Position numbers and translations under genes: made by a program. The notes under the pieces were generated by a model. That model saw nothing but the letters and a program-made list of their open reading frames with translations, was not told where the DNA came from and made no database searches. A stretch of 64,000 bases of DNA from Saccharum officinarum (taxonomy: Eukaryota; Streptophyta; Magnoliopsida; Poales; Poaceae): assembly GCA_020631735.1 (NCBI GenBank), contig CM036231.1, positions 5,669,831-5,733,830 of the forward strand, written 5' to 3'. Shown here in pieces: positions 1-11,431 of the stretch; positions within the stretch are counted from its first letter, which is position 1, and each line of letters begins with the position of its first letter.

Positions 1-97
1 CATATAAGACATCTAACTTTTGTTTCTTCCTCCCATATAAAACATCAAGCTTTTGTTTTATATGATTGACCCACGTTACACGTCATCTTTCACAACA
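1..97 (-). mobile_element. Ty1/copia LTR fragment cut by the window edge
   Basis: Read on the minus strand, this starts with the LTR terminus TGTTGTGAAA and closely matches the start of the copia 3' LTR at 45451, including the doubled motif around GATGTTTTATATG. The terminal CACAACA on the plus strand ends at base 97. It is the outer end of an LTR of the same family in opposite orientation; the rest lies outside the window, so solo LTR and full element cannot be told apart. Confidence 0.8.
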
Positions 98-175
98 AGA
101 AGACCAGACTTGTCGTATGTCCATCCCATATGATCCAGAGAACATCTGCCACGGCCGGGCCTGTGTATCGCTTCG

Positions 176-276
176 GTTCCTTTAAAACGCGAAAGCTGCT
201 CGCTGCACCGGCAAGAGCACTCGCACTTGCCTAGTAGCCCCAATCATTGTTGCGCTCTCCTCCATAAACCAGAGGC
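176..276 (+). promoter_or_regulatory. Core promoter and 5' leader of gene A
   Basis: A TATA-like CTTTAAAACGCG lies at about 179-190. It aligns in position with CTATAAAACGAG upstream of gene D. Downstream, 192-276 is nearly the same as 10156-10240 upstream of gene B: both contain GCTCGCTGCACCGG, AAGAGCACT and CCCCAATCATTGT in the same order. Conservation of the leader between paralogues supports both as real genes with shared expression control. The transcription start itself is inferred. Confidence 0.55.
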
Positions 277-360
277 ACCACGCCACCACTACGTAGAAAG
301 CATCTCACATCAGACATCACAGCTGAGCGCTGTCCCTTCCCTTCCGGCAGCGGCAAAACC

Positions 361-693
361 ATGGCGGCCAAGCTCCCGGAGGCGGGCAGGGTGGCCCTTT
401 GCGTCGCCATAGGCTGCGCCAAGATCCTGGAGAGGGTTGCCACTACGGACCAGCGCGACGACCCCGTCCTCCTCGTGCTCGTCGTCTTGCTCGTGCTCCT
501 GGCCCTCGTCACCTGCCTCCTCCTAGCCATCATCGTCGATCTGGAGCAGGCCGCCGCTGCCCTGTCGCCAGCAGCGGTGCTGGGATGGCTCGGGAATCTG
601 GCCATCAACATCAAGCTCGCCGTCGCTTTGCGCATCTCCAGTTTCGAGCTTTATATGATCGGCAATGTCGTCGTGCTCGCCGCTCGTAACTGA
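361..693 (+). CDS. Small hydrophobic membrane protein, gene A
   Basis: Single-exon reading frame of 110 residues starting at an ATG in a strong plant context (AAAACCATGGCGG). The same start context and N-terminal pattern are kept in gene B, and the upstream leader is conserved between the two. A long Leu/Val/Ala transmembrane segment covers about residues 36-58. It is followed by a short charged-alanine stretch, the motif SPAAVLGWLGNLAI (about 69-82) and a second hydrophobic segment (about 79-101). The C-terminus is GNVVVLAARN. A' at 19277 shares the SPAA..LGWLGNLAIN motif and the GNV..LAARN tail. I do not recognise a named family. A small integral membrane protein is the likely product; cellular location and function are unknown. 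It lies on the left arm of an inverted duplication, and a MITE follows 22 bp after the stop. Confidence 0.6.
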   Translation: MAAKLPEAGRVALCVAIGCAKILERVATTDQRDDPVLLVLVVLLVLLALVTCLLLAIIVDLEQAAAALSPAAVLGWLGNLAINIKLAVALRISSFELYMIGNVVVLAARN

Positions 694-715
694 TGATGGG
701 CGAAATGAACACTAA

Positions 716-946
716 GGGCCTGTTTGATACACATGTTAAAGTTTAACAAACACCGTAGCACTTTCATTTTATTTGACAAAAAAGTTTCTAATCTTAGACT
801 AATTAGGCTTAATAGATTCGTCTCGTAAATTACTCCTAATTTGTGCCGACATGCATGTAATTAGTCTACATTTAGTACTTCATGTATTTGCCACAAATTC
901 GATGTGACGGGAGTTAAACTTTAACGAACGAAAACCAAACATGACC
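716..946. mobile_element. Tourist-like MITE, 231 bp
   Basis: Terminal inverted repeats GGGCCTGTTTG and CAAACATGACC are flanked by TAA on both sides (713-715 and 947-949). The interior has the common grass motif GATTCGTCTCGTAAATTA. The insertion is in the 3' flank of gene A. The equivalent site beside gene A' holds a different MITE, and the site beside gene D is empty. Confidence 0.8.
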
Positions 947-3900
947 TAAAACTATCACTAGCAGCTAGCAGCTTGTAGCAGTAGCCAGGAACAGGCAGTA
1001 CTAGAAGTAATGAACTTGCTCACTTGTAGTAGTTGTAGGAGTAGTAGTAGAAAACGCGCGCCCCTGCGCGCGAGTGAACGAAGTCTGATGGCTCCTATAG
1101 TGATAAAGTGGATGATTAAACCACAATGATGTGTACACAGATTGAAGTTATACATATTGTACAAAACAGAAAATACATGCTATGCATCACCAGAGCATAG
1201 AAAGACCACAACTGTTAATACATAGAGATATGTTAGGCGAACTAACATAACAATTCCACTAACACATTCCAGTTCCCGCACTTTTATCTACTATACTATG
1301 ATGCAGTGGATGAGATACACAGGCAACCAAGCCCGTCAACTTTCTTATGGTACCTGATCCTTTTACCTGCTAGAATATGTTTGACTGTGACGTGTCTCAC
1401 ACACACCAAACTGCACATCTGCAACACGATGAGACATTGCATATAAAGAAATAGATTAAGTGGGATGAGTCTATGCTTTCGAAAGAGTATCGCAAGTAGG
1501 ACATCCAGGAAAAAAATGGCACAGGCCAATTTGATTTTGTATCTCCTACTACCTGATTCTTTTACCTTAGCTTTGAGACGACGCCCCGTCACCTGGACGC
1601 TGGGTCGCCGGCCGCTAAAACCAACTAAAGTAAGTATATTTGTTCCTACTGAGAACATAAAAAACAAATGATCATTATACATGATAATTAGCAAAAAAAA
1701 AATTGTCATTTAGATGAAAGTGAGGTGGCTGTAACTCATTAGAAACCTCTGTCTAACTGAAGGCAACACAGAGTGCTGGATTGTTTGCTAATATTTTCTT
1801 GTCTCTAGAAAAGGAAAAAACGACATCTATTTATTCTGGAAGGAAGTGACAAACTACGCTACCTGGTTAGTGGGAGATTGTTTGCACCGAAGTAGGGATG
1901 ACTTAGAAGGTGCGACTTGGTGTCATTATTTGGCAGAGGAGATGAGCCTATAGATGGGAAAACACGGTAAGAGGACAATAATATAGGTGTCCGGCGGCGG
2001 AGATAGATATGGCACGAGGTAAATGGTGAAATTTGACAGATAAGGAGCAACGTAGAGGCTTATATTGTGTGGCAAAAAGAGGAACTATCAAAATAATGAA
2101 AATACATGCTTCCAGGTCATGCTAGTTAGGATCATCTATGTATCTGCGCTAATCATGAAGCCAGTAACTAACAATGATCATCCTATCTGCAAATACATAT
2201 GGTGCCATTACTATTCAAAATTGGTGTTAAGACCAAATCTGATCAGATGGAAATAGAAGCAACAACATGGCCAACTCCTGTCCTATTGAATAGATATAGT
2301 TGGCAGCTGCAGGTTGACCCTATCTATTTTGCAAAATTCAAATGGAAGCAGAAATGTTTCATCATCAAATTTTCAAGGAAAATTCTCATCTATCCAACAA
2401 TTAGTAAAGTGAAAAGTATTTGGCTGGTTACAATGCACCGTACAAGGAATAGTAAACTCAGATTATTCTTGAAAAGTAGCCTTAAGAACCTATCCTAAAA
2501 CGATCTCCTAGGATAATAAAGTAGCATAAAAATTTCCACTCATGATGAAGAGGTTCATAACTTTGAATGGCAGCAAGAGATATTTACCTTTACTCATTCA
2601 ATGTGGTCTATGGAAGCGGCAATAATTTGGTTTCCTAAATCTCTTTGTGCCAGACTATGGTGAGGTTATTTTAAGAACTGATATTGACTTCATATCATTC
2701 ATGGTTGGTAGGGGATATATCACCTCTATTTCAGATGCAACCTATTTTTCTCTCATGTAGTCCTTTTTTGTGTAGGCGATCAGCGAATGTAAAAATGAAA
2801 CTACTGAACAAAAATAAAAAATGTTAGCAGGAAGTAGCCAATGTAGGGCTGCAGTCAGCACAAATATGACCTTACCACAGAAATATTGTTGATTACCTGG
2901 CAACAATAGTACAGGGGGCAGGGACTCACCTGGGCTACACAAACAGCAATGATTTGGTTGATGGAATGGATAAATCACCATGATCCTGTGATAATATCTG
3001 TACTCCTATGTAGCTCATGCATCTTGAAGTCATGTCCAAACCGGAAAAAATTAAATCTTTACATGGTATGACAAAGAAGCAAAGTACAGGGAGAGGCTTT
3101 GGAAGGAGAGAAATCTAATGAGGCCTATTTTGGAGCCTTTCACTGCATATAAGGATCTGATGAAGGATCATTTCAGCAGACATGAGCAGGTCCTGTAAAG
3201 CTTATACAATGATTCCAATTGGTTATTTAATCCAGAAACTACAAAGATAGAATAACACATGGACATAAATTTAGATTATCAGAACTTCAAACCTCAGAGC
3301 AACCTCTCATTCAGATCAGTCATGAGAGCTATATGCGTGTATCATAGTTGTTGTGGAGATATTTTCGTCCAGTTAGAGAAAATCTAGTTCTAACACAATT
3401 ATTTTACTTTTCTTAGCTGTTACTATCATTGAGATAAATGAAAGACACCTAAAAAAAAGGTGGGAAAAAAGATGTGCATATTTTTTCCAACACATACCTT
3501 GCAGATTGGTAGTTGTGTGCATCTTCAAAGCACAGGAGACGTTGCACAGTTGTAGCTGTGGAATTCTTGGGTCCTGGAAGAAAGAACCAAGTGAACAACA
3601 AACAAGCATCCACATCAGCATAAAGTGCATCTCCAGATTTCAGTTTAAGAGGAGAGGCACTGACCTTATATTCTCACTAGACCTGCACAATAAAAAGAAA
3701 CAACAAATTCATTTGAACTATACAGCACCAACATAGGTATGAGGTACGAACCCGATCTTAAAACTGAACGTGCATGTTGTGGCATATAGACTTCATCCAA
3801 CAATAAAAAATTCAGGGCAACGAAAGAAAGTAGCAACATAGGTTGGGAACAAATGTTAATAACACCACACAATGAAAACATGCTTCCTGCTTAAAAAACA

Positions 3901-4732
3901 CGGTAGTTTCAACTTAAGAGAATAGTGTAGTATCACTGAAAATGCAAAAAAATCAAGAGGCACCATGGCAATAATTTTGTAGCCTAGGATATCCTTGAGA
4001 CCTGTACCTAACAGCCTAGAGCTTTAGATATATCTGGTAAACTCAGAGACCTTTACATGCAGGTGCAACCTCAGGCGCAGGTTGCATGGAGAGCAAAATG
4101 CAAAGATCTCAATTCAATCTTTTTACTGAAAATAACATGGCCAATTGTATGTACACCAATCTCTTTGTGAAAATGTTACCGTAAGTTCAGTAGCAAAGTA
4201 AATTCATAAGAAAAAATTGAAGCTCATCAGTGGACTCCAATTTATTAGGTAACCGGCATGTTCTTTCATTAATTCTTATAATCTTACTGCCTGTATTGAA
4301 TTCACAGCTAGCAATTGGGAGCTGGAAAACCAGAGGCAGACAAATATTTCTAATTCCAACTAAGGGTAGGTAGGAGTTATTTTAACGGACTGGCAAAACG
4401 GACAATTGCAAGAAAGTGAAGAGGAATTGACAGGAATAAATACATTATATCATTGGCAATGGGGTGTGCTCAATAATAGAACAACCAATAAATGATGTGA
4501 AGTAAAGACATCATTGAAAATGGAATTATGCTCAGTAATAACCGCACAAAATGTAGCAACCAACACAAACAGAGCAATATATGCAAAAGAGAATTGCCAA
4601 GATATAATGATACTGTCATCACAAAACTAATGCAGATAGCAAGAATCATATAAGGGTGAAATAATCAGTCATCATTGCACAATTCCATTGTCGTAGTCTA
4701 AAAAGAGTTCATCACTACACAAACCTAAAACC

Positions 4733-6371
4733 TCAGTAAACAAATCGAAGAATGAAAGCAGTAGTCATCACCGTACAATAGAGGATTTGAGCTGCACACG
4801 TGATCGACATGTTTAAAAACATGAGAAGCAGCAGGAGCAAACGGCCTCCTAGGGGAAGGGGGGCAATCTCAGTGAGGAGAGGGAGCTGAGGGAAGGGAAG
4901 GGGGAGAAGGTGGAGCGCATTTCCGCCATGTGCAACATGCCAGATGCACGGGTGTGGGGCTCCTCCAGCGATGAAGGTCGGCGAGCCAAATCCACACATG
5001 TGCCCAGTCCTGGCGCTTGCAAGGAGAGCACACGCTGTAGAGGAAAAAGTAGGAAAAGTGAGGATAGCATGGAGTAAGGCATCCTCTCTTTGTTTTAATG
5101 GACGTTTGGACGCCACAGGTCGGCCTGCTGCACTCAAAGCCAGTGGTAGGTCGACAACGACCAGCTGTCCTGCAATAAGGGCCAATCTTCAATACAGAGT
5201 AAATAAGGTACTCTAATAAACATTTGGGAATTGGGACCTGTAAATGCAATCTATTAGATTAAATAGGAGGGAAATTAAATGCATTGCCAAACAAGGAAGA
5301 ACTGTCCAAACAATGATTTTCACCTCTGGAGGTTCATGAAGCAGCAATAGCTTGAATGAAAATTGTTTTTCTGTAGTTAAATTCTTGCATTAACACCTCT
5401 AAAGAATCCAATAAAATGCAGTTGTCAAAGGCTAACCTATGGTTTAACGAGCAGCTGTACGAAATTAATAGCAGCACATCCTGTAGGAAGCTGGCTGTAC
5501 GAAATTAATAGCACCACATCCTAGAACTCTAAACCGAACAGCAAACCTCTAACAGTAGAGCAATCGTAGATAGAACTGGGTGCATGAAATTTACACGAAA
5601 ATCATGACCTCTGAACTATCTCTAACTCTATACAGGTCAACCATACGCTGTAACTCTGATTTTGGAAGAAAACCTATAACAATATAGCAAGTGTACTGAA
5701 GACTGACTATATGTAATTAACACGAAAATAAGAACCTCTGAGCCACGCATAAAGCATCCTCTAACTCTACATTGACATGCACCCCCAGACATTGGAGAAG
5801 GCAACAACAGCACACTAACTGCAAATCAATTCCATCAGAATGTAAAATACACGAGATGTATAAACAGCACAGGCATGGGATGCAAGATTCACTCACAACG
5901 ACGATTCCAAGGGTCGATTCGTTTCATGTGAGGTGTATAACCGCGAAAAAGCACAACGGATGCGGTGCGCGTAGAGGGGCTAGAGACGAAAGAGGAATCA
6001 GTAGAAAGAAAAACCGAATAGGAATGAAGAAGAAGATGGGTAAAGCACCGCGCCCGCCGTGGCACTAAACCGCGTGCTGCAAACGCCGCTATACCTGCCC
6101 TCCCTTGCCTCCTCTGCCGGCGCCGATGGCACTGTGCCCCCACGAGGTCCACCAAGAACGGCGCACCGATGTGGGGGACAGAGCGCGGCCGGGAAACAAA
6201 GAAGCGCAGGCCCATATCACGGAGGAGAACTAAGATGGCGCAACATGGAGGAGGCAGGAGCGGCAAGAAGAAGAAGCGGTCGCAGCGGCGGAGAGGGCAG
6301 GACCGGGCTGGCGATGGAGAAGGCGGTGTGGAGTGGAGCAAAACGAGGAGCAGGGAACGGAGAGGACACAA
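4733..6371 (-). other. Possible exon remnants of an unrecognised minus-strand gene
   Basis: On the minus strand a GC-rich block (about 5895-6371) is open for 160 codons and runs into a donor-like GTGAGT near 5893. Further on come AT-rich sequence and acceptor-like TTGCAG sites before about 5825 and 5175. This is the usual layout of a grass first exon followed by introns. No protein family is recognised and plus-strand frames are open too, so this may be a captured gene fragment or chance GC-rich openness. Confidence 0.22.
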
Positions 6372-6381
6372 AGACGGTAAA

Positions 6382-6623
6382 GGCTGTGTTTAGTTCCACC
6401 AAAAACGTACTATTCCAAAAAAAATTCTCTGTCACATCAAACTTACGATACATGCATGGAGTACTAGATGTAGATGAAATCAAAAACTAATTGTACAGTT
6501 TGGTTGTACTTTACGAGACGAACGTTTTGAACCTAATTAGTCAACGGTTGGATACTATTTGCCAAATAAAGCAAAACGTGCTACAGTACTTTTTCACCTT
6601 TTTCAGGGAAACTAAACACACCC
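6382..6623. mobile_element. MITE, about 242 bp
   Basis: Ends GGCTGTGTTTAGTT and AACTAAACACACCC form imperfect inverted repeats, with AAA on both flanks. The interior has TGCATGGAGTACTAGATGTAG and GAGACGAACG, as in other copies of this family in the window. Confidence 0.7.
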
Positions 6624-6879
6624 AAAGAAGCGGGGGTTCCATCAGAGAGAACACGAGGCTGTAAAAACCCAGATCGGGCAGAAGCCTAGGCGATTCCACT
6701 CTGAACAGGACGAAGACAAGCCGAGTATAGAATCGGATTCCAACATGAATCGAACAAGGCTGAAGCTGCGGCAACAAACGAGCGGCATCCACCACAACAT
6801 CGAACAGCAGAAGGCATTCTGAGCGACGTGGACATTGCTTCTGTCCGAGAAGCATGTCGCCCTTGGGTGGGTTAATATC

Positions 6880-7066
6880 AATGTTTTAAATAGCGGGCTA
6901 AGACGTTTAGCGGTATATATCTAAAATAGCTAATAGCGGAGCTATATCGGGCTATAGCGGAATATAGCGGCTAAATTATACATGAACTCAAATAGCGGCA
7001 CCCTACCTCAAAAGGCTATAGCGGGCTATAGCGGCAGCTATAGCGGGAGATTTAAAACTATGGTTA
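6880..7066. repeat. TAGCGG-rich short repetitive element
   Basis: Many copies of TAGCGG or TATAGCGGGC lie within 190 bp, bounded by an imperfect inverted pair ATGTTTTAAAT and ATTTAAAACTAT. It looks like a small palindromic element that grew by short tandem repeats. The class is not identified. Confidence 0.5.
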
Positions 7067-7080
7067 ATATATAATCACTA

Positions 7081-8262
7081 GGAGTAGTACCTCTAAGTCT
7101 GAGCGGGCTGGCGGAAACTAGCATTTTGGAAGTATCCCGGTGAGATCCGACGAGACATGCATCTGGAGAAAGGAAGAACTCTTCCCGCAAGTGCAAAATA
7201 ATCAAGGTGTGGTGGACAAGGACTAATGTACTGTTTTCCCCATTTGAATCTCCATGGTTGTTCATACATCACATGTACTTTAGCTTGGTTTTAATCTGTA
7301 CCTCGTGCTGGGAATGGACTAGGCTGCGGTATCATACTCCGTAGTCAAGAAGGAAGATGTAGTATATGGATTATGGAAACCGCCTCCTTGTCCTCAATCC
7401 TCACCTAGTCACCTGCTCTAGCTCTGTAACAAAGAACGAAACAGATGCAGCAGTTTTGTTGGTAGCTCTGCGCCTCTGCAGCGGGTGCTCTGGAGCATGC
7501 CGGCGGACACAAGCGCTGCTGGTTGGGATTGGGCGCTTGGGCGACACGGGGTGTCCGCTTCCTCTCTCTCACGTCCGTATCGACCTCCTCCGATTCGTTC
7601 CCTCCGGTCTCCATGGATCGTACCCTCGTCTCCATGGATCCGTCAGTTGGCCGAGGTCAGAGCATTTGGAGGCGCAGAGGCATTTATTTGCCGATGCGGA
7701 ATGCGAACTGGAGCGCTAGCATGCGCACGGAGACTAGCCGACGGAGTTGGGCAGCACGTCTCCTTCTCCCGCAGCTGCCTGGACGGTGGCATTGCACCGC
7801 TCCTTGACGACCCCTCGTTGGAGCAGGAGGAGCTGGCGGGCCATGGCCGCCTGCCCGCGTCGTCGGCGTGGAGGTCACCTCCACCGCGCTCCTCCCCTTC
7901 CTCTCGAGGGAAACCGACGCCGCGGGCGCAGCCGACCTGGGCGGCTTGGCCTACGCCGACCTGCTACCGGAGCTAGCTACTCTGCTCCTCGTCACCGAAG
8001 CTGCACCGCGTCGCTCCCTCGGTGCTCCTCTGCGCCGTGCCACACCAGCCCTCCCGCACCGCGTGCCGCTCCCGCACGTCGCCGTCATCAGCCCCTTCCC
8101 GAAGAGAGCGGAATTCGAGCTGGCCAGGAGAAGATGGAGTCCCGCGCTGAATCAGATCTCTGGCATCGGCGCATCGCATCGTTCCGGAAGAGTGGGAGGT
8201 CCTCGCCGCCGCGGAGGAGATGGGTTCAGGCATGGCATGCTACTCGCAGCTGTGGAGGTGAT
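7081..8262 (+). repeat. Left arm of inverted duplication, distal part
   Basis: The reverse complement of this block recurs at 16020-18249, interrupted there by four MITEs. Landmarks present in both are the CTAGTCCATTCC, GGAGACGAGGGTACGATCCATGG and TGGAGCAGGAGGAGCTGG stretches. Several frames are open over 7485-8300, but they are not kept in the same frame between the two arms. I read it as a duplicated GC-rich gene fragment of unknown identity, not an intact gene. Confidence 0.75.
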
Positions 8263-8369
8263 CAGATCAGAGTGTCCTATGTCCATCACCCTCCGTAGAA
8301 ATATCTGAGACAGAAAACATCTACGAGAATCGATTTCCAAGCTGTGCGTAGTTCACGAAAAGAAAAATC

Positions 8370-8665
8370 TTGGGTGTCACATGGGTGGTGTCCGGAAGAA
8401 TGTTAGAATCGATTTTCAGATACTAATAACAAAACAAATTACAGAACCTGTTAGGAAACTACGAGACGAATCTCATGATACTAATTAATCCGTCATTAGC
8501 ATATGCAATTAAGGCTTTTTATGGACTAATTAGGCTTAAAAGATTCGTCTCGCGATTTTCCCGAGAACTATACAATTAGTTTTTTTCGTCTATGTTTAGT
8601 ACTCCGTCCAAATATTCGATGTAATGGGTGGAAGCAAAAAAAAAATTAGAACTAAACCAGCCCTT
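8370..8665. mobile_element. MITE-like element, left end uncertain
   Basis: Contains GGACTAATTAGGCTTAAAAGATTCGTCTCG and ends AACTAAACCAGCCC, as expected for the right end of the common family. An inverted second copy of CGAGACGAATC lies inside at about 8461. The left terminus is not clear. Confidence 0.5.
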
Positions 8666-8740
8666 CCATCACATAGAATCCAGAGATTTGTGGGGCTTTC
8701 TTGACACTGACTGAACTGAAATTTCCTGGACTTTGGGGTT

Positions 8741-8985
8741 GGCTGTGTTCAGTTCCTAAAAAAAAAACACTGTGCAAACAAAAAATTCCCTGTCACATCA
8801 AACTTGTGATACATGCATGGAGTACTAAATGTAGATGAAATCAAAAACTAATTGTACAGCTTGGTTGTACTTTGCGAGACGAACGTTTTGAACCTAATTA
8901 GTCAACGATTGGACACTATTTATCAAATAAAGCCAAAACGTGCTACAGTACTTTTTTACACATTTTCGCGGAACTAAACACACCC
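8741..8985. mobile_element. MITE, about 245 bp
   Basis: Ends GGCTGTGTTCAGTT and GAACTAAACACACCC; interior as in the copy at 6382. The flanks are GTT and ATT, so a target duplication is not exact. The next MITE starts directly at its right end. Confidence 0.65.
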
Positions 8986-9220
8986 ATTGTTTAGTTGGTG
9001 AAAAAGTTTAGGTTCGGCTACTGTAGCACTTTTGTTTTATTTGGCAATTTGTGTCTAATCATGGACTAATTAGACTCAAAAGATTTATCTCGGGATTTAT
9101 AACTAAACTGTGTAATTAGTTTTTTCTTTCGTCTACATTTAGTACTCCATGTGCCGCAAGATTCGATGTGACAGGTACTGTGCAAACTTTTTTGGGTTGC
9201 ATGGGCAACTAAACAGACCC
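8986..9220. mobile_element. MITE, abutting the previous one
   Basis: Runs from TGTTTAGTTGG to CAACTAAACAGACCC with the family core (CTACTGTAGC, GGACTAATTAGACTC, GATTCGATGTGACAG). It is in opposite orientation to the neighbour at 8741. Confidence 0.65.
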
Positions 9221-9249
9221 AATGATAATGCTTCTTCTCGATGGTCGAA

Positions 9250-9480
9250 GGGCTTGTTTGGTTTAGCTATTAAAGTTTAATAAACATTGTAGCACTTTCG
9301 TCTTATTTGACAAAAAGTTTTTAATCTTGAACTAATTATGTTTAATAGATTCGTCTCGTAAATTACTCCTAATATGTGTCGACATGCATACAATTAGTCT
9401 ACATTTATTACTCTATGCATTTGTCGCAATATTGATGTCATGAGAGTTAAACTTTAACATGTACAAACCAAAACAGGGCC
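9250..9480. mobile_element. Tourist-like MITE, about 231 bp
   Basis: Same subfamily as 716-946: GGGCTTGTTTGG and CCAAAACAGGGCC ends, with TTAAAGTTTAA near each terminus. The right flank is TAA; the left flank GAA differs by one base. Confidence 0.7.
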
Positions 9481-9574
9481 TAAATTGCCCCGGATAGAAT
9501 TTCTGGTTGTTTTGGTTTTGTCGCCATGGTCGGAACGCCGGACCGGTGATCACTTCAGACTTCGGTTCCTTTAC

Positions 9575-9855
9575 GGCCTTGTTTACATACCTAAATTCAT
9601 CCTCAAATTTCACTATGCAAAAAGGAGATTCTCCATCATATCAAAATATTGGCAAATTTATAGAGTACTAAATGTAGATGAAATCATAAACTAATTGCAC
9701 AGTTTTGTTGTACTTTACGAGACGAACATTTTGAGTCTAATTAATCAATTTTTGGATAATTTTTTACACTAAAAAAAAATGCTACAGTGTTCCGACATGA
9801 ACACTGTACCAATAGTGCCCGAATCGGGCGCCCGACTTGGTCATCTAAACAAGGC
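9575..9855. mobile_element. MITE, about 281 bp
   Basis: Ends GGCCTTGTTTA and TAAACAAGGCC form an 11-bp perfect inverted repeat. The interior has the CTATGCAAAAAGGAGATTC and GAGACGAACATTTTGAG motifs of a second subfamily, also found at 17176, 17470, 19787 and 20994. Confidence 0.75.
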
Positions 9856-10090
9856 CTACGATGAAAACGGATAGGATACGAACGGATATCACTGATATCG
9901 TATTTGTTTTCATATTTATGTTCGGATTCGAATACGAATAGTATAAAAAATGTCGGATAGAATATGATTGGATATCGACATCATAAATATGTGATTTAAA
10001 TATTTAGATACGAATACGGTATCGGATGTTAAATATCTGAACTCGAATACGGACGAATTAAAATCCCTCTAATCAGAATTTGATTTCGGA
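9856..10090. repeat. AT-rich GGATA/ATTCGAATACGAA dispersed repeat
   Basis: Dense, imperfect inverted and direct copies of GGATATC, TTCGGATTCGAATACG and relatives, typical of a common short grass repeat. It ends just before the promoter of gene B. No coding content. Confidence 0.45.
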
Positions 10091-10155
10091 AAATATTCGT
10101 ACCGTTCTCATCTTATTTATTAGCATGCGCCCCCGGCCCGGCGTAGATACGACGC

Positions 10156-10240
10156 GAACCTGCTCGCTGCACCGGCCAAGAGCACTAGCACGTGCCCAGT
10201 ACCCCAGCCCCAATCATTGTGCTCTCCTCCCAAAACCAGA
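10156..10240 (+). promoter_or_regulatory. Conserved 5' leader of gene B
   Basis: This block matches the leader of gene A (192-276) over about 80 bp, including TGCTCGCTGCACCGG and CCCCAATCATTGT. No TATA box as clear as that of gene D was seen; an AT-rich TTATTTATTAGC lies at about 10111-10122. Confidence 0.5.
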
Positions 10241-10291
10241 CAGCAGCTCACAATTGAGCGCGGTCCCCTCCCTCCGGCAACGGGGGAAACC

Positions 10292-10645
10292 ATGGCGGCC
10301 GCGGCCGAGGTCCCAGAGGCGGGCATGGTGGCCCTTCTAATCGGCTACGGTTGCGCCGAGATCCTCAAGCCGCTCCTCAGCTTCCTGGAGGGATCCCCCG
10401 GCCGCGGCCCCGTGCTCGACGCGGCCGTCCTCTTCGTCGTCCTCACCGTTGTGATGGCCTACCTCGCCGGCGTCATTCTGCTCTACCTCCACGTCCACGT
10501 CACCCCGGCGGCAGGCACACCTGTGGTCCTGGCGGCGTTTCGGCAGTACGTTCTTCTTGTCTGCGCACTACTCGTGCTCCTCTTCGTGGTCGTGGCCTTC
10601 TTCTTCCTCGCCGCCGGCGGGGCTGGTAAGGGAGGCAGTAATTAA
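10292..10645 (+). CDS. Small hydrophobic membrane protein, gene B
   Basis: Single-exon frame of 117 residues. The ATG at 10292 was preferred over an upstream non-ATG extension because AAACCATGGCGG matches the start of gene A exactly. The N-terminus (MAAAAEVPEAGMVALLIGYGCAEIL) parallels gene A (AKLPEAGRVALCVAIGCAKIL). Two clear membrane segments cover about 41-67 and 86-108, and the short tail is glycine-rich (GGAGKGGSN). The LGWLGNLA motif of A, A' and D is not present, so B is the most divergent member. No named family is recognised. A small membrane protein is inferred from hydrophobicity alone. It stands between the two arms of the inverted duplication, with MITEs upstream. Confidence 0.55.
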   Translation: MAAAAEVPEAGMVALLIGYGCAEILKPLLSFLEGSPGRGPVLDAAVLFVVLTVVMAYLAGVILLYLHVHVTPAAGTPVVLAAFRQYVLLVCALLVLLFVVVAFFFLAAGGAGKGGSN

Positions 10646-11319
10646 TTAATTGATGGATGCGTGTGGGATTGGGGCTGGATTTAGCTTTGGAATAAACCGA
10701 ATCCAGGCTCGACCCCCACGTCCAAACACCCAAAACAGGAAAATGTCGTACTAGTACTCTACTCTACTTACCAGTTGCCAGTTGCCAAGCAAATAAAGCC
10801 TCCATCTTCAAGAAAAGGACCATGTTGCCATGTTGCAGATGAGGCTAGAGCCGCCTGCGGTGTCCCGTTCAGTGGGGCCTATCTCTGGCTTGAAGAACAG
10901 AGCTACCGTACTCGAAGCATGAGTGCAAGAATAGGATACAAATCGACACGCTAGCTGTAACCAATTGTTTTCCTTTGTTCCTCTACTTGTGCTCAATCTT
11001 ATGTCTATGTCTCGTGATGTACAGCACCACTAGTACTACTTCATTTCTGTTAAAGATTAAGTCCAGTTTCCAATGTGCTCAAGAGCTCAATCTTCGTCTC
11101 TGTTTTTTTTTTTGGTCAGTGCGTGAATCCCCTCAGCTCCTCAAGAGCTTGCAGCAGCCTTTTAACTATCAAGAAAAAAAAAAAGGAGTTGGATGTCCTT
11201 TTGCTTAGTGCTTACAGAATGGGCAAGAAGTGCACTCGCATAGGATCAGTATTATCAGAAGAGTGGAGAACTATGAGAATAGCGGAGTACTATGGGAAGA
11301 GTGAGACCCTGATCATCCA
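10646..11319. other. Gene B downstream region, no gene seen
   Basis: Holds an AAATAAAGCC polyadenylation-like site at about 10792-10801 and otherwise low-complexity intergenic DNA. Short open frames here have no recognisable features. Confidence 0.4.
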
Positions 11320-11431
11320 GCTTATAATCCGTCTTTTTCAGCTTGTTTTTTCAGCCAAAACAGTATTTTTCTCTCACAACAAATCAGCCAACAGTGTTTT
11401 TCAACCGGCTTATCAGCACAGCCGAACGAGG
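11320..11431. mobile_element. Short MITE of the GCTTATAATCCG family
   Basis: A 112-bp element from GCTTATAATCCG to GCCGAACGAGG with CTCTCACAACAAATCAGCC inside. The same element in reverse orientation lies near 21729-21830 and at the start codon of gene D. Confidence 0.65.

Larger units (their letters stand above)
1047..7078. other. About 6-kb segment inserted in the left arm
   Basis: The homologous right arm joins its two flanks directly, apart from a Stowaway-like MITE. Here they are separated by 6 kb and bounded by a direct repeat, TAGGAGTAGTA, at 1036-1046 and 7079-7089. No matching inverted ends were seen. Most of 1060-4860 is AT-rich with no convincing gene. The GC-rich part is described separately, as are a MITE and a TAGCGG tract near the right end. 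Confidence 0.5.

Noticed and set aside
7485..8308. Several long frames (up to 183 codons) in the left arm
   Set aside because: The right-arm copy breaks these frames by small insertions and deletions, so no frame is conserved. Listed only as a duplicated gene fragment.
9856..10090. GGATA/ATTCGAA region as a regulatory operator cluster of gene B
   Set aside because: The pattern is that of a widespread grass repeat and is not conserved upstream of gene A.
10217..10291. N-terminal extension of gene B
   Set aside because: It has no ATG and overlaps the leader conserved with gene A. The ATG at 10292 has the same context as gene A.
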